Made by a program: the position numbers and the translations under genes. The notes under the pieces are model-generated. The model was not told the origin of the DNA and did no database searches. It saw only the letters and a program-made list of their open reading frames with translations. A DNA stretch of 64,000 nucleotides, taken from the NCBI RefSeq assembly GCF_017591435.1, contig NC_059256.1, forward strand, positions 943,994-1,007,993, written 5' to 3'. The stretch comes from Portunus trituberculatus (lineage: Eukaryota > Arthropoda > Malacostraca > Decapoda > Portunidae). This document shows positions 39,934-55,622 of the stretch, one piece after another (within the stretch, counting starts at the first letter, position 1; each line of letters starts with the position of its first letter).

Positions 39934-40570
39934 TGTATTCACCTAGTTGTATTCACCTAGTTGTAATTTTACAGGGCCTGGGTATCATACTTGTGTGGCC
40001 CCGTCTCCATATCTACACACATCCAACTTTCCTTTAAAACTATGCACACTCCTTGCTGACACCACCTCCTCACTCAAACCATTCCACACCTCCACACATC
40101 TTTGTGGGAAACTATATTTTTTCACATCCTTCAAGCATATTCCCTTGGCTATCTTTTTACTATGCGATCTTGTAGTTCTACTTAAGTTTTCCTCTCTCAA
40201 CATCATTTGCTCATTATCCACTTCATCCAGTCCATTCAACAGTTTATAAACCTGTATTAAATCTCCTCTTTCTCTTCTTTGTTCCAAGGTAGGCAAATTC
40301 ATTTCTTTTAATCTCTCCTCATAGGTCATTTCTGCCAATTCCGGAACCATTTTTGTTGCCATTCTCTGCAATCTCTCCAACTTCCTTATATGCTTCTTTT
40401 TATAAGGAGACCAAACCACTCCAGCATATTCCAATCTTGGTCTAATTACCATACTAATTAATTTCTTCATCATATCTTTATCCATATAATGGAAGGCTAA
40501 TCCAATATTTTTTATCAAATAATACGTTTCTCCAAACATCTTATCAATATGAGCCTCAAACTGCCCATGG
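39934..40570 (-). mobile_element. LINE-A copy iii, 5'-truncated 3' end
   Basis: 637 bp nearly identical to 31056-31690, ending at CTGCCCATGG, then a short TG run and the unit-junction motif. The near identity suggests a secondary duplication of copy i rather than a separate insertion. Confidence 0.85.
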
Positions 40571-40622
40571 TGTGTGTGATAAGCAGAGAGCTTGGATATG
40601 TTACCTTGGAAGGGTGATGTCC

Positions 40623-40626
<4 letters not shown>

Positions 40627-40698
<72 letters not shown>
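40627..40698. repeat. (CT)n microsatellite at the start of copy 3
   Basis: Pure CT run. Confidence 0.95.
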
Positions 40699-40701
<3 letters not shown>

Positions 40702-40787
40702 AACTGTGTATGGTATGTAAAAAAAAACTCTCTCAAAAGTTTTTCATCAACAAATGAGTACAAGCTTCACGTCAAACACCAAATTTA

Positions 40788-40975
40788 ATCATGCAATGCA
40801 AACTCATTTCCCGAAGCACAAAATTACAAACACATTTTCCCAAGCACTGCAATGCAGACTCATTAGCTCAAGCACCACAATGCAAACACACTTCCCTGAT
40901 CGTCATTGTATGGAAACACATTTGCCCAAGCACCATAACACAAACACTTTTTCTCAAGCACCTCAATGCAAAGGT
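40788..40975. repeat. 29-bp minisatellite (copy 3)
   Basis: Six degenerate units as at 640-830. Confidence 0.8.
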
Positions 40976-41206
40976 CATATCAAGTAAAACTGAATCATCA
41001 AGCAGTATAGGCAGTCCCTACCTTAGCACATTAAGGCTCCTTGTCTTTATAAGTCTGTGGCTATTAACAGGAACTCAAATTCACTGAAACACCTTCAAAA
41101 GATTGACTGATCTTTTTAAATTTAATTACAGGAAATACAAGTTAAGGACTGCCAGTTTAAATACCAAACAAAAAATAAGTAAAAGTTGAACAAAGCTCAT
41201 TCTTAC

Positions 41207-43897
41207 CGATCATGTCAGGTTCTCCCGGCTCTGAGACTTTGTTCACCTTTATGGGCTGCATGGTGGGAGTGGGGGCTTGTGTTTTTACCGAACTCAAATG
41301 CCGGCATTCACTGCAGCTCTCAACCTGAAGATTTATAACTACTTAACAAGAATCACTAACACTAATGACAGAAAAAATTATCAAATATTAAGAGGTTAAT
41401 AAAATTGTTGCCTTTGTTAATTAATTATGAGTGAAGCAAAGTTTTCATATGGAAAAAGTTGTTTAACTTTGCCGTAACTGTAATGCCATACAAACGTTTG
41501 TATCTCCAGAACTATGAGGCGGATCATAACAAAATTACCACCAAATGATGGTGCAACTCTTCAAATTTTATATGAAATAGCTTTCATCTCTTCTACTGGA
41601 CGAAGGGTATTGAAAAGGAGAATTTATCAACATACTCGTATATCAACATATATCAGCTTCACAAACCCTCGGTGGTGCCTTGGCGGGGCTATTCCACATT
41701 TTCTTTTGGAAAAACAAGCTTGGAAATAGTACCTAACTTACTTCAGAAAAAAAAAGCAAAAACACAAATTGGAAATTGAACAGAAAAACACACACGGCAA
41801 GGCCATTGTTCAACTGACCAGATCCAATCTGGGGTTGATGTCTTTGTTTTTGTTTATTTTTCATGGCCACACACACTTGCTGATGACAACCACTGTTAGA
41901 GATGTTGAGTTAATCCACGTCTAAGAGATATAACTTGCAAGACAGCAGGTGCTTTTTTATCAATGTTCAGTCTTCTAACCTTTGAATTAACTTCCAAGAC
42001 AGCAGGTGGTTTTATTAAAGTGTTCCTTCCCCTAAGAGGTAAGAGTGAAGTTGGGGCATGCACTATGCAGTACTTGGCTGCACCCACTCATCTCCTGACA
42101 TGTCAGCCTTTGAGCCTGAGGTGGATAGAGTCCACCACTCTGGGAAGCAGTGTCCACTGTGGAATCCAGGTTACCACAGTTTACCTACCTAGGAAATGGG
42201 TCACAAATCCCAGAATTACACCTGGTACCAATCACTGTTGGGTGGACAGAGCCACAGGGTTTAAGGTAGAATTGCTCAAGAAATTTCTGGCCCAACCACG
42301 GATCAAACCCATGATCTCTCAGATGTGAGATGAGCGTGCTAACCACTGCACCACAGGACCACCTCTCCTAACCTTTATCTGAATAGAGTTAAGTTCCAAA
42401 GCAGCAGGTGGTTTTATATGTCAGTGTTCCTTATAGCCTTAGCCTAAAGAGCCATTTCCTACAAGGCAGCAAGAGCCATTACAAGTACTATAACTCCAGG
42501 TCAGAGTGGACCAAGGGCCAATGATGGATAAGAGTTTGTTCCACACTATTGGAAAAATGCATATCTCCTCAACTACATAAGCAGTTTATTGTCCTGACCA
42601 CAAAAGAGTGCATATTTCTGTCTTACAAATAGTGATATCCTGTGTGTGCTGACAGAAACCATCTGAAAGTTTCATGTAGTACAATACTTACGTAGTGCTT
42701 GACATCTTCTATCATACTCCTCCAGTAATACAGTTTTGCAACTCTGCTGTACGTTGTCTTCACACCATTATGTCTTGAAGTGGCACTACTGTGGTGAAAC
42801 TGTAGGACATCAGCAAGAGCTTCCCTGGTACGCACCACTTGCCGCCTTTTGCCGTCATCCGATCCAATGTAGTACAGAATCTTGCCTGCAAGTAGAAAGA
42901 CACCAAAAAATGACAAAACCTAACCACAACTAACATTTATAAGCAGAGTTGGAGCAGAGCTTAATCAGGTAATGACTCTGGCTATCTGTCACTCCATTTT
43001 ATAAAACAATAGGAAGAGATATTGATCAATGCCTATTGGATCATGTCAGTAAATGAGTCTGTGTATACTTAGTTATGGGAAGGGGATTTCAGTGTGGTGG
43101 GGCAGATTCCATTTATTTCAAATATTCTTCAGATACTGTTTGATTAACGGTGTCTTGATTGATTGTTCTTTTTTAACAATGGAAGGGCAGAGCATGTGAG
43201 ACGGTCATGAAGTAGCTGTGGTATGGGAGTTAGTGTGAACTCTATACAGTGTGTAGAGGGTACATAGTCAGTGATGTCATCACAGATGTTCAGGATTGGG
43301 GAACTGGAGGGGAGTACAGAACGTTACATGCTCAACTTGTACAAGTAAAGAACAACAACAGCAAGGAAAAAAAGAAAGGAAATCTGTCCGTGGATGGCGG
43401 GGAACTGGAAGAGGCGGAACAAATTTGCTATCTGGAGGTGGGAGAGGAAACAGCAGCAAAGATAAGAGCGGCCAAAGAGGGAAAAAAATGACAAGTATGT
43501 CTGTTCCCCTGAAAAGTAGAGCAAGGGTGTATAAGGCCTGCATAAGGTCTGTTTTACTGTATGGGTGTTGAGTGAAAAGCTGTTAAGAGTTCTGACAACA
43601 CGTGACCACAAAACCTTGTTCTGTATGGCTGGTGTCAGAGTCAAGGTGGCTGCAAAGTGAGGCAACAGAGAGACCTACACGCGAAAAATGAAACAGGAGA
43701 ACAATGTACAAGACTCACGTGATGCATCCCACTGGAAGTTTGATGCTTTTCTACGGATGAATCTTCTCTCTGGTTTTGTCTCACCGTTGATAAAATATCC
43801 GCTTTGTAAGACAGAGATTAGCTTCTCATAGATGGTGTTGTCCAACTCAAACTTCTTGCTGCATCTGGTTTCATATTCCTCCATACACAAGTCAGAC
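41207..43897 (-). CDS. H2C2 integrase-like gene, unit copy 3 (exons 2-4)
   Basis: Exon 2 43897-43719, exon 3 42885-42692, exon 4 41324-41207, same lengths and phases as copy 2 and no stops. The exon 3 donor here is AC/GTAAGTAT, a consensus site, so this is probably closest to the working gene. HHCC zinc site complete. Exon 1 is missing because the unit breaks at 43914, 17 bp upstream of the exon 2 acceptor, so the copy is 5' truncated unless it uses another promoter. Confidence 0.55.
42030..42365 (-). mobile_element. tRNA-derived SINE, copy 3
   Basis: Same as 6685-7014, head at about 42365. Confidence 0.75.
43370..43600 (+). pseudogene. Non-LTR reverse transcriptase remnant, copy 3
   Basis: As at 7795-8015: GELEEAEQICYLE then SRARVYKACIRSVLLYG, shifted and stopped. 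Confidence 0.45.
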
Positions 43898-44009
43898 CTG
43901 TAAGAGAATTACCATCATATTGTACTGTTTAAAGCATATATACATTTTTTTTTTGGGGGGGTGGGGTGGTGGGTGGCTGGAGGAGACCATTGAGTATGCA
44001 TGCGTTGTT

Positions 44010-44520
44010 GATGTTTATAGCAACTTGAACACCATTCTTTATGAGATGAGCTTTTGTATTTTTCGCACAAGGGTGCATTTGTCTGTATGTAGATCCTTGA
44101 GAAGTGTGCCATAATCCATGGTGCTCCTGAGACGTCTTTAGGTCCTGTCTGGACCATCTTCAGAAGAGTGAGGAGATTGGGCAGGTAGAGCATCTTATGA
44201 CTGCTTGTGGCAGACGTGGTAGGTGTGTGGGGCTGTGAGAGCCAATCAGCTTGCAGCTTGGCTGGGGCTAAGGGGTGGCCACTTGGAGGGCAGAGAAGCT
44301 GTTGGATGTTGATAGTAGATTTCTCTAAATATATCAGTGTAGCTTTCGTCATCTTGAGTTTCTTGATGTTGTTAACTTTTTCAAGGATTTCAGTGTTAGC
44401 ACATGGAGCAAAACACTGAAATCCTCGAAAAAGTTAACGACATCAAGACAAACGCACCCTTGTTCGAAAAATATAAAAGCTCCTTTCAAAAATGAGTAAT
44501 GCTCAAGTTGCTATAGACTT
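44010..44520. mobile_element. Fold-back element with long interrupted inverted repeats
   Basis: The inner arms (about 44352-44387 and 44407-44442) match at 34 of 36 with a 19-bp loop. Outer arms (about 44010-44083 and 44447-44520) also match, for example AGGGTGCATTTGTC against GACAAACGCACCCT. The left side carries about 270 extra bp between inner and outer arms. No gene. A minus-strand frame at 44352-43915 is not supported by any motif. An AT repeat follows directly. Confidence 0.65.
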
Positions 44521-44528
44521 TAACAACA

Positions 44529-44531
<3 letters not shown>

Positions 44532-44621
<90 letters not shown>
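44532..44621. repeat. (AT)n microsatellite
   Basis: Pure AT run after the fold-back element. Confidence 0.95.
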
Positions 44622-44622
<1 letters not shown>

Positions 44623-45600
44623 TAAATTTGCAGTTTGAGCCAAAACACGCCATCTTAAATTTCTTTTTTCCCTTAGTCTAACAAGCTGGGGGACCTCCTG
44701 GGAAAGTGAGGTTTTTGGGTGGGGAAAGCAAAAATGAGGCAATTAGGGGGTCCAAAAAATCTAAGGAAAAAATACCCATTTTTAGAGAGAAAAAAAGGAG
44801 GAAAATCACAAAATTCATGAGTACAAAAGCCTAACGTAACGTAACCTAACCTAGCCAGGGGGGCACACAAAACTAGCCTAACCCTAACATAAACCTAACC
44901 TAACGTAACCTAACCTAGCCTGCAACACTAACCTAACCTTAACATAAACCTAACCTACCGTATCCTTGCTTTGGGGTAACTTCCCTCCCCCCACACCAGT
45001 TCTCTTATAGCTTCACACAATATGCCCTACCTCTACCAATACCCCTCCTCACAATACCTTAACAAAAGGATGAAGGTCCTGGCTGGTCCTCTTCTTCATT
45101 GTACACTGACTTGCATCGCATGAGCGATGATTTCCCAGTAACCAAATTCGTAAACTTTACAACTAGTGTCACTGGTGGCCATGGCTGAACTGAGCACACA
45201 GATGTCTGTGCACTTGTCTGCCCAGCTGTGCCCCGCCTACGAATACATATAGCAAATTCCCATTGGCGCAGCTCATGGTGTTAAGAGGTGGTGGCAAGTC
45301 ATTGGACAAAACAACTATAGACACAATAAGAATCTTATTCACCAGTTACCCACAAACCCCAGATAGAAACAAATGCAAGTCAGTGTACTGCTCATTTCCG
45401 ATTGTGATGGAGCTCCGTGGCTCGCCGCAGCTTGTTAGACTTAGGAGAAAACTCGCTGAACACCGCACATTTGAAGGCTTGTGCTGAAGTTATTACTAAT
45501 TTCCGATAGGATAAAATGGGGTTCGAAATGCTCAAAGAAGTGTGATGTAGACCGTGATAATGTGTATAGTTACGTGTGGTGTATTTGCTGAAACTGCAAT
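44622..45600. other. Region with short inverted matches and TTAGG-like sequence, no gene
   Basis: 44830-44967 is CCTAAC/CGTAACC degenerate telomere-like repeat. CTTAGTCTAACAAGCTGG near 44675 and GCAGCTTGTTAGACTTAGG near 45427 are in opposite orientation, as are TACACTGACTTGCAT (about 45102) and ATGCAAGTCAGTGTA (about 45373). 45518-45600 resembles 63150-63235. Perhaps a decayed inverted-repeat element. Confidence 0.4.
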
Positions 45601-45609
45601 AATAATAAT

Positions 45610-45983
<374 letters not shown>

Positions 45984-46636
45984 TGTTACGTTCACCGGCT
46001 AAACGGGTAAGATTGGCATCGGGGAGCCGGTGAACAATAACAATAAAAAAAAAAAACACTGCACGTTCAACTGGTGAGGAAATGCAAAGGGGGCACTTAA
46101 GAAGCTATTTAATAACCCAATAACAATGAAACCGATATACACATATAGATACAACATGAAACTGACATACACATAGATATAACACGAAACACATGAAACT
46201 GACATACACATATAGATATAACACATAAATAAATATAACAATAGAGAACCTAACTTAACAATACCTAACAATAATACTAATCCTATAAGGAGGCAATGTG
46301 GAAAAAACTAGACGAGGGGAAGTGATACTTATGAGGTGTCGCAGTGGTGAAGTGCTGGGTGAGGTGGATCCCACGGTAATCCAAGAGGCGTAGTGTTCAC
46401 TGGCTGAGGCCTTGACCTCGACTGAATTCCAGAAATCAGGGAGCTCGCTAAACACTTCCGCTTGAGTCGAATGGGACCGCGTGAACCCAACTTCGGGACA
46501 GTAGCAGGGCTTCATAAGACGGTGACATGGAAGGTTCATGAGACAGTGACGTGGAATGGGAGGTTGAGAGGTGGCGAACGAGGTAGCAAGCGGAGGAGGT
46601 GATGGTAGTGGAGTATGTTACGGGCAGGTCGTAACA
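45984..46636 (-). repeat. 3' LTR of the Gmr1-type element
   Basis: 653 bp. Longer than the other LTR because of extra ATAGATA/GACATACACA-type repeats near 46140-46215 and an additional ACGTGGAA duplication near 46520-46555. Confidence 0.9.
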
Positions 46637-46647
46637 TTTCCTCCCCC

Positions 46648-47664
46648 CTAACACCTCCGTAATGGCCTCATGAAGGAGGTGAGACGGGGAGATCTTGATA
46701 AGGCGTCGGTGATGATGTTGTCCACCCCCTTGATATGGTGGACTTCCAAGTTGAAGGGTTGAGTTAACAAGGCCCACCTAAGAATGCGTTGGTTTCGGTT
46801 CTTCATGGCGTGAAGGAAGGCCAGAGGGTTGTGATCGGTGAAGACCTTCGTAGTTTGAGGACCAGGATGAAGGTAGCACTCAAAACGTTGGAGCGCCAGG
46901 ATGAATGCCAGAGCCTCCTTCTCGATGGTGGAGTAGTTGAGTTGGTGTTTCTTCAGCTTGGCGGAGTGATAGGCGATGGGATGGAGGATGCCGCTTGTGA
47001 GGTCCGTTTGTAGGAGAACAGCACCCACTCCAACTCCACTCGCGTCCACTTGTAGATGGAAGGGCCGGGAGCGATCTGGCGTCCAGACCACTGGCTCCGA
47101 GGAGAGGAACGCCTTGAGATGTTGGAAGGCTTGGTCACAGGTCGGGGTCCAGTGGAAGAGAACCGAAGTGCTGATAAGGTACGTCAGAGGGACAGCCAGG
47201 GTGGAGAAGTTCCTACAGAATCGTCTGTAGAAACCAGACAGCCATCCCCAAGAACCTCATGAGAGCTTTCCTGGTGCTAGGGACAGAGAAGCCAAGGATG
47301 GCCTCCACGTTTGCTCTCTTGGGGTGAACCTTGCCGTTCCCCACCACATGTCCCAGATAGACCACCGTAGACTTTCCGAAGGTGGACTTGGCCAGGTTGA
47401 TCGTGAGACTGGCTTCCTGCAACCGACCCATCTGCCTCTGGAAATGGTTCAGATGTGTCACCCAGTCGTCCGAAGTCACCACCAGATCATCCAGATAGGC
47501 AGATGTTCCCTCCAAGTCCTGGGTGATGTAATTTATAGCCCTCTGGAAGGTGGCAGGAGCATTAGACAAGCCAAAGGGCATCACTGTGTATTGGTATAGT
47601 CCGAAGGGGGTGAGGAAGGCGGATATTATTCAGGCCTCGTCCGAGAGGGGAATCTGGTAGTAAC
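46648..47664 (-). pseudogene. pol: Gmr1-type RT (C-terminal two thirds) and RNase H
   Basis: From 47664 down: GYYQIPLSDEA followed by a stop, then VMPFGLSNAPATFQRAINY, the catalytic motif as AYLDDLVV, then VYLGHVVGNGKV and MRFLGM. A frame change leads to RNase H: LQVDASGVGVGAVLLQ, YSTIEKEALAFILALQRFE, VFTDHNPLAF, DALSRS. The reading frame ends 12 codons later, beside the purine tract. The RT begins abruptly at the LLKGYYQ block because of the insertion at 47665. Confidence 0.88.
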
Positions 47665-47800
47665 CCTTAACCCCTTCAATATGGTGACGCCTATGTGGAC
47701 GTCATGAAGCCCCAGTAGCAAATACGGTGACGCCTACATAGACGTCATATTTTTTTTCTGAGCTTTCTTCAGTTCAGTTGTCCCGTATAGTGTGTTGGAT
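47665..47800. mobile_element. piggyBac-like left end inserted in the RT
   Basis: TTAACCCCTTCAATATGGTG starts at 47664-47667, matching the nested element at 3702 (TTAACCCCTTCAGT). It is followed by two copies of GGTGACGCCTA(C/T)(A/G)T with GACGTCAT, again like the other element's subterminal repeats. The opposite end with a second TTAA was not found; LINE sequence follows. Confidence 0.5.
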
Positions 47801-47932
47801 ACCAATTACACATGCCGTATGCTGTCTTTGAAATCCTAGTGCTCCTCCCGCCATCCTTGTCTTCACCAATCACTAAAGATAAGCTACATGTCCCGCCTTG
47901 TGTCTAAAATTACCCAATGGCATAGACTGTTC

Positions 47933-47937
<5 letters not shown>

Positions 47938-48019
<82 letters not shown>
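47938..48019. repeat. (CT)n microsatellite
   Basis: Pure CT run. Confidence 0.95.
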
Positions 48020-48023
<4 letters not shown>

Positions 48024-48116
48024 CTCCATTCCTTATCTCCCTTTCCTCCTCCCCATCTCTCCTCCTCCCATCCTCTCGAAGATAAGTTACATGCGGGTCC
48101 CGCTTGTAACATTGTG

Positions 48117-48118
<2 letters not shown>

Positions 48119-48207
<89 letters not shown>
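48119..48207. repeat. (CA)n microsatellite
   Basis: Pure CA run. Confidence 0.95.
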
Positions 48208-48208
<1 letters not shown>

Positions 48209-48436
48209 GACACCGTCGATGGCGGATGTGGTCACTGAGCTCCAGAGCAATCATCTCTAATTCTACAGTTGCCATTGCCTAAGAGTAACTAAGGTGGGAA
48301 AGGAGCTTGTAATGTTTGTCCCGTCTCCATATAGTCATGTTAACTGTTGATTAGCAAAATAATGTCCAGGGAAGGTGAATATAAACTGTAGCCTGCGTTT
48401 GAGCCATCAGCTGAAGTTTGTTTACATCTGCGCAAC

Positions 48437-49312
48437 ATGGCGGCCGTGAACTCGAAAGATGAATCAGACTTCACAGGATTTCAAGGAATAATGGAGAAGA
48501 GCGTTTATGTGAAGAAAATTCTGGAGTTGGAAGGTAAAATTGAAAACTGTTTGAAAAGTATGGGGCCTGGAAACGAGTTATGACAATGTAATGAAAGAGT
48601 GCGCTGAAATGAAGAAGAAAATGCAATACTGAAAGAGGAAGTTAAGTTAATTAAAGTGAATTGCGACAAATGTGGAGAATCTTTAGGAAAAGTGATGGAG
48701 AAGCAGGCTGAATGGAAAAAAAGTCAGGAAGTGGAAAGAAAGGAGGTAAATTACAAAGTTGCAAGTCTGGAAAAGGAAATCAAAGAGTCTGGGAGAAAAC
48801 TTTGGGCCTTGCTGAAATTATAGATCAACAGATCATAGAAGAGAAGATTGCTGAGAAAGTTGTGAAGGTTATTAAGTCAAATGAGACATTGGTGAGGGAA
48901 ACTGTAGACAAAAAGAGATGTGTGGTGATATTTGGTGTGGAGGAGGATAAGACACCAAGTAAAATGGAGAGAGAAAAACATAAAAAAGGTGATAAATAAT
49001 ATCATTAATGTGGTGCAGGAGGAGGGAAAAGACCTAGTACAAGAAATAGAGGACTTCCATAGAATTGGAAAGTTCACAGGAGAAGGTATGAGGCCAATAA
49101 GAATCAAACTTAAGTCACAAAAGGATGTAGATGAATTGGTGGAGAAGTCATGGAGGCTAGCCCAGCAGGAAACAACAAGGAAGATTTGGTTGAGAAGAGA
49201 TCTCGGTGAAAAGGAAAGAGAAATGTTAAATGAGTTGAGAAAGGAGGCTTTGAAAAAAATGAAGAGAGGACAGAAGAGGAGAAGAAAGAGTTTTTCTGGA
49301 GAATCTTGGATA
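48437..49312 (+). pseudogene. LINE-B ORF1, broken
   Basis: Starts MAAVNSKDESDFTGF at 48437, then coiled coil VKKILELEGKIEN, a shift near 48550, CDKCGESLGKV, a shift, then EIIDQQIIEEKIAEKVVKV and VVIFGVEEDKTPSK (RRM-like strand). A further shift leads to FHRIGKFTGEGMRPIRIKLK and WLRRDLGEKERE. Order and content match LINE ORF1 nucleic-acid-binding proteins. At least four frame changes. Confidence 0.6.
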
Positions 49313-49386
49313 TGAGACTGAGGAAGTGGTTCATAACCCAGAAAAGTACAGTAAGAAAGGACTAAAGAAACTTACGTATGAGCGGA

Positions 49387-52030
49387 ATGTAATGTATTCC
49401 AACATAAATGGAGTGATATCGGGATTTTAGAACTCAACGATTACTTGAGGGACAAGAACCCAGATATTGTGGGTCTTACTGAAACAAAACTGAGAGAGGG
49501 AGAAGACCTGATGATGGTTGGAGAAGGAAATATAATGTTTGGAAAAGAAATAGAGTAGGTAAGATGGGAGGAGGAGTGATGTTGCTGGTTAAAAAGATAT
49601 AAAGGTGGATCAAGTGAAAGAAGGTATGGGAAAGGCAGAAGTGCTAAAGATCAGAGCAGAAACTAATGAAGGAAAAAGAGGCACTACATAGTGGTGTACG
49701 TACCACCTAAGACAAATGCATGGTCAGTACAGGAATATGAAGAAATGATAAGAGATACAGGAACATGTCTGGAAGAAATGTTGGGTGGCTGTGAACGAAC
49801 TATAATGATGGGAGATTTTAATTGTAAAGAGGTGTGTTGGGAGGACTGGTCAATGGAAGGATCAGAGACAACATGGGGAAATACACTATTGACACTGGCA
49901 ATGGAAAATGTGTTAACTCAGTGGGTCAAAGAAGATACTAGGTTTGGAGGAGAGGGAGCATCGTCAAGACTGGACTTGGTCTTTAGTACAGAGCCAATGG
50001 TCATTGAGGAGATGAGGGTGGAGTGCCCTTTAGCAAAGAGTGATCATGCAGTTTTGGAGTTCAAGGTGATAGATGAAGAGAAATCTAGAAGAAATGAAGA
50101 ATATAAAGTGGGAAGATGGAATTATGCCAAGACAGATTTTGGAAACCTAAAGAAATTCTTTCAAGAGACAAATTGGATGAAATTCAAGAGTGCTAAGGAG
50201 CAAATGAAAAGTGGAAGGAATTTATAAAAATATACAAAGAAGGTGAGAAAAATTTGTACCAATAAGACAACATAGAGAAGTTGGAAAGCAGGACTGGTTT
50301 AACGATAGATGTGAAAAGGCTAGAACAAGAAAAGAGGATGCATGGAAGAGGTGGAGAAGGAAAAGACGGATTAAGCAGTGGAAAGTTACAAAAGAGCAAG
50401 AAATGAATATGTGTTGATTAGAAGAGAAGAAAGAAAGAAACAAGAAAAGGATATAATTGATAAATGTAAAGACCAACCAAGGCTTTTTACAGACATGTGA
50501 ACAACAACATCAAAAATAGAGAAAGTATTGAAAGTTTAGAAGTAAATGGAGTATGCAGTGAAGATCCCAGGAAATGGCAGAGGCTATGAATGGATGCTTT
50601 CGGAAGGTATTCACAAAGGAGACTGCTTTTGACAAACCACTGGTAATGGAACAGAAAGGGATTATGAAGGAGTTTCAAGTAACTGTGGAGGAGATCAAGA
50701 ATATGATGGGGAGTTTAGAAGTGAGAAAAGCTGTGGGACCTGATGGGGTATCAGGATGGATTTTAAGAGAATGCAGGAGCAACTGGCAGAAAAAGTTTGT
50801 GAAGTAATTGATGCCTCATTAAGGGAAGGTGTAGTGCCCCAAGACTGGAAAAGAGCTAACATTGTCCCAATCTATAAATCAGGTAACAAGAGAGACCCAT
50901 TGAACTATAGACCAGTGTCACTTACAAGTGTGGTAGCTAAGATGTGTGAGAGGGTGGTGAAGAATAGATGGACAGACTTCTTGGAGAAAATGACATACTT
51001 TGTGAGTGTCAATTTGGTTTTAGAAAAGGGCGTTCATGCACGACAAACCTGATATGTTACTATTCGAGGGTGATAGATGTAATACAGGAAAGAGATGGTT
51101 GGGCTGATGGAATATATCTGGATTTAAAAAAGGCCTTTGATAAGGTACCACACCGGAGACTGATCTGGAAACTTGAAATGGTAGGAGGAGTGCATGGCAG
51201 TTTACTAAAATGGATGGAAGACTTTTGGTAGGAAGAGAAATGAGAACAATAATTAAGGACAGACCATCAGAATGGGGCTTGGTGGAGAGTGGAGTTCCAC
51301 AGGGATCAGTGTTGGCACCAGTAATGTTTGCGGTCTACATAAATGACATGGTGGATGGGGTGTCCAGTTATGTGAGCCTATTTGCAGACGATGCAAAATT
51401 GTTAAGAAAAGTGAGATGTGACAAAGATTGCGAACTACTCCAGGAAGACTTGGACAGAATATGGAAATGGAGCTGTACATGGCAAATGGAGTTCAACACG
51501 ACAAAATGCAAGAAAATAGAGTTTGGCAAGAGTGAAAGAAGAATCAGGAGTATGTACAAGATAGGAAATGAAGACATAAAACCAGTCATGAAGAAAAGAC
51601 CTTGGGGTGACAATTACCAATGACCTATCGCCAGAGAGACATATAAACAAAATAATTGGAGAAGTATTGAACTTATTGAGGAACATAAGAGTGGCGTCAG
51701 ATATTTAGATGAAGAAATGATGAAGAAAATAATTACTGCAATGATAAGACCAAGGCTTGAATATGCAACAATACAGTGGGCTCCGAACTTAAAGAAACAC
51801 ATAAGGAAACTAGAGAAAGTACAGAGGGCTGCAACAAAAATGGTGCCTGACTTAAGAGATTTGACTTATGAAGACAGACTGAAAAGAATGCAACTTCCGA
51901 CCCTGGAAAACAGAAGAGAAAGGGGAGACCTGATAGCAATATACAGAGTGATGATTGGCATGGAAAAGGATAGGGAAGATCTGTGTATGTGGAATGAAAG
52001 AATGTCGAGAGGGCATGGGAAAAACTAAAA
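49387..52030 (+). pseudogene. LINE-B ORF2 (endonuclease and reverse transcriptase), copy I
   Basis: Endonuclease: MYSNINGVI at 49393, a shift, LTETKL, YVPPKTNAWSVQEYEE, GDFNCKEV, RLDLVFST, SDHAVLEF. RT palm: KAVGPDGVSG, PLNYRPVSLTS, QFGFRKGRSC, KKAFDKVPH, ESGVPQGSVLAP, FADDAKLL. C-terminal: RPRLEYATIQWAPNLKKHI, LPTLENRRERGDL. Catalytic residues of both enzymes are visible but spread over about ten frames. Several of the same breaks recur in copies II and III. Confidence 0.8.
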
Positions 52031-52230
52031 TGGCCACTTATAGGAGAGATGTGAAAAATATAGCTTCCTCATAGAAGGGTGGAAGCATGGAATAGTTTAG
52101 ACGTGGAAGTGGTCAACGCAAGGAATATTCATGATTTTAAGAAAAGCTGGACATTAGTAGATATGGAGACGGGACAACACGAGCATAGCTCTTTTCCGTA
52201 TGTTACAATTAGGTAAATACAATTAGGTAA

Positions 52231-55587
<3,357 letters not shown>

Positions 55588-55620
<33 letters not shown>
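55588..55620. repeat. (CA)n between LINE-B copies II and III
   Basis: Short CA run after the terminal repeat. Confidence 0.95.

Positions 55621-55622
<2 letters not shown>

Larger units (their letters stand above)
40590..43914. repeat. Large tandem unit, copy 3 (truncated)
   Basis: Matches copy 2 from 19969 to about 23278, then similarity stops at AGAGAATTA and unrelated sequence begins. Empty for the Harbinger. It contains exons 2-4 of the integrase-like gene. Confidence 0.88.

Noticed and set aside
43915..44352. Minus-strand frame of 145 codons
   Set aside because: Overlaps one arm of the fold-back element; no family motif seen.
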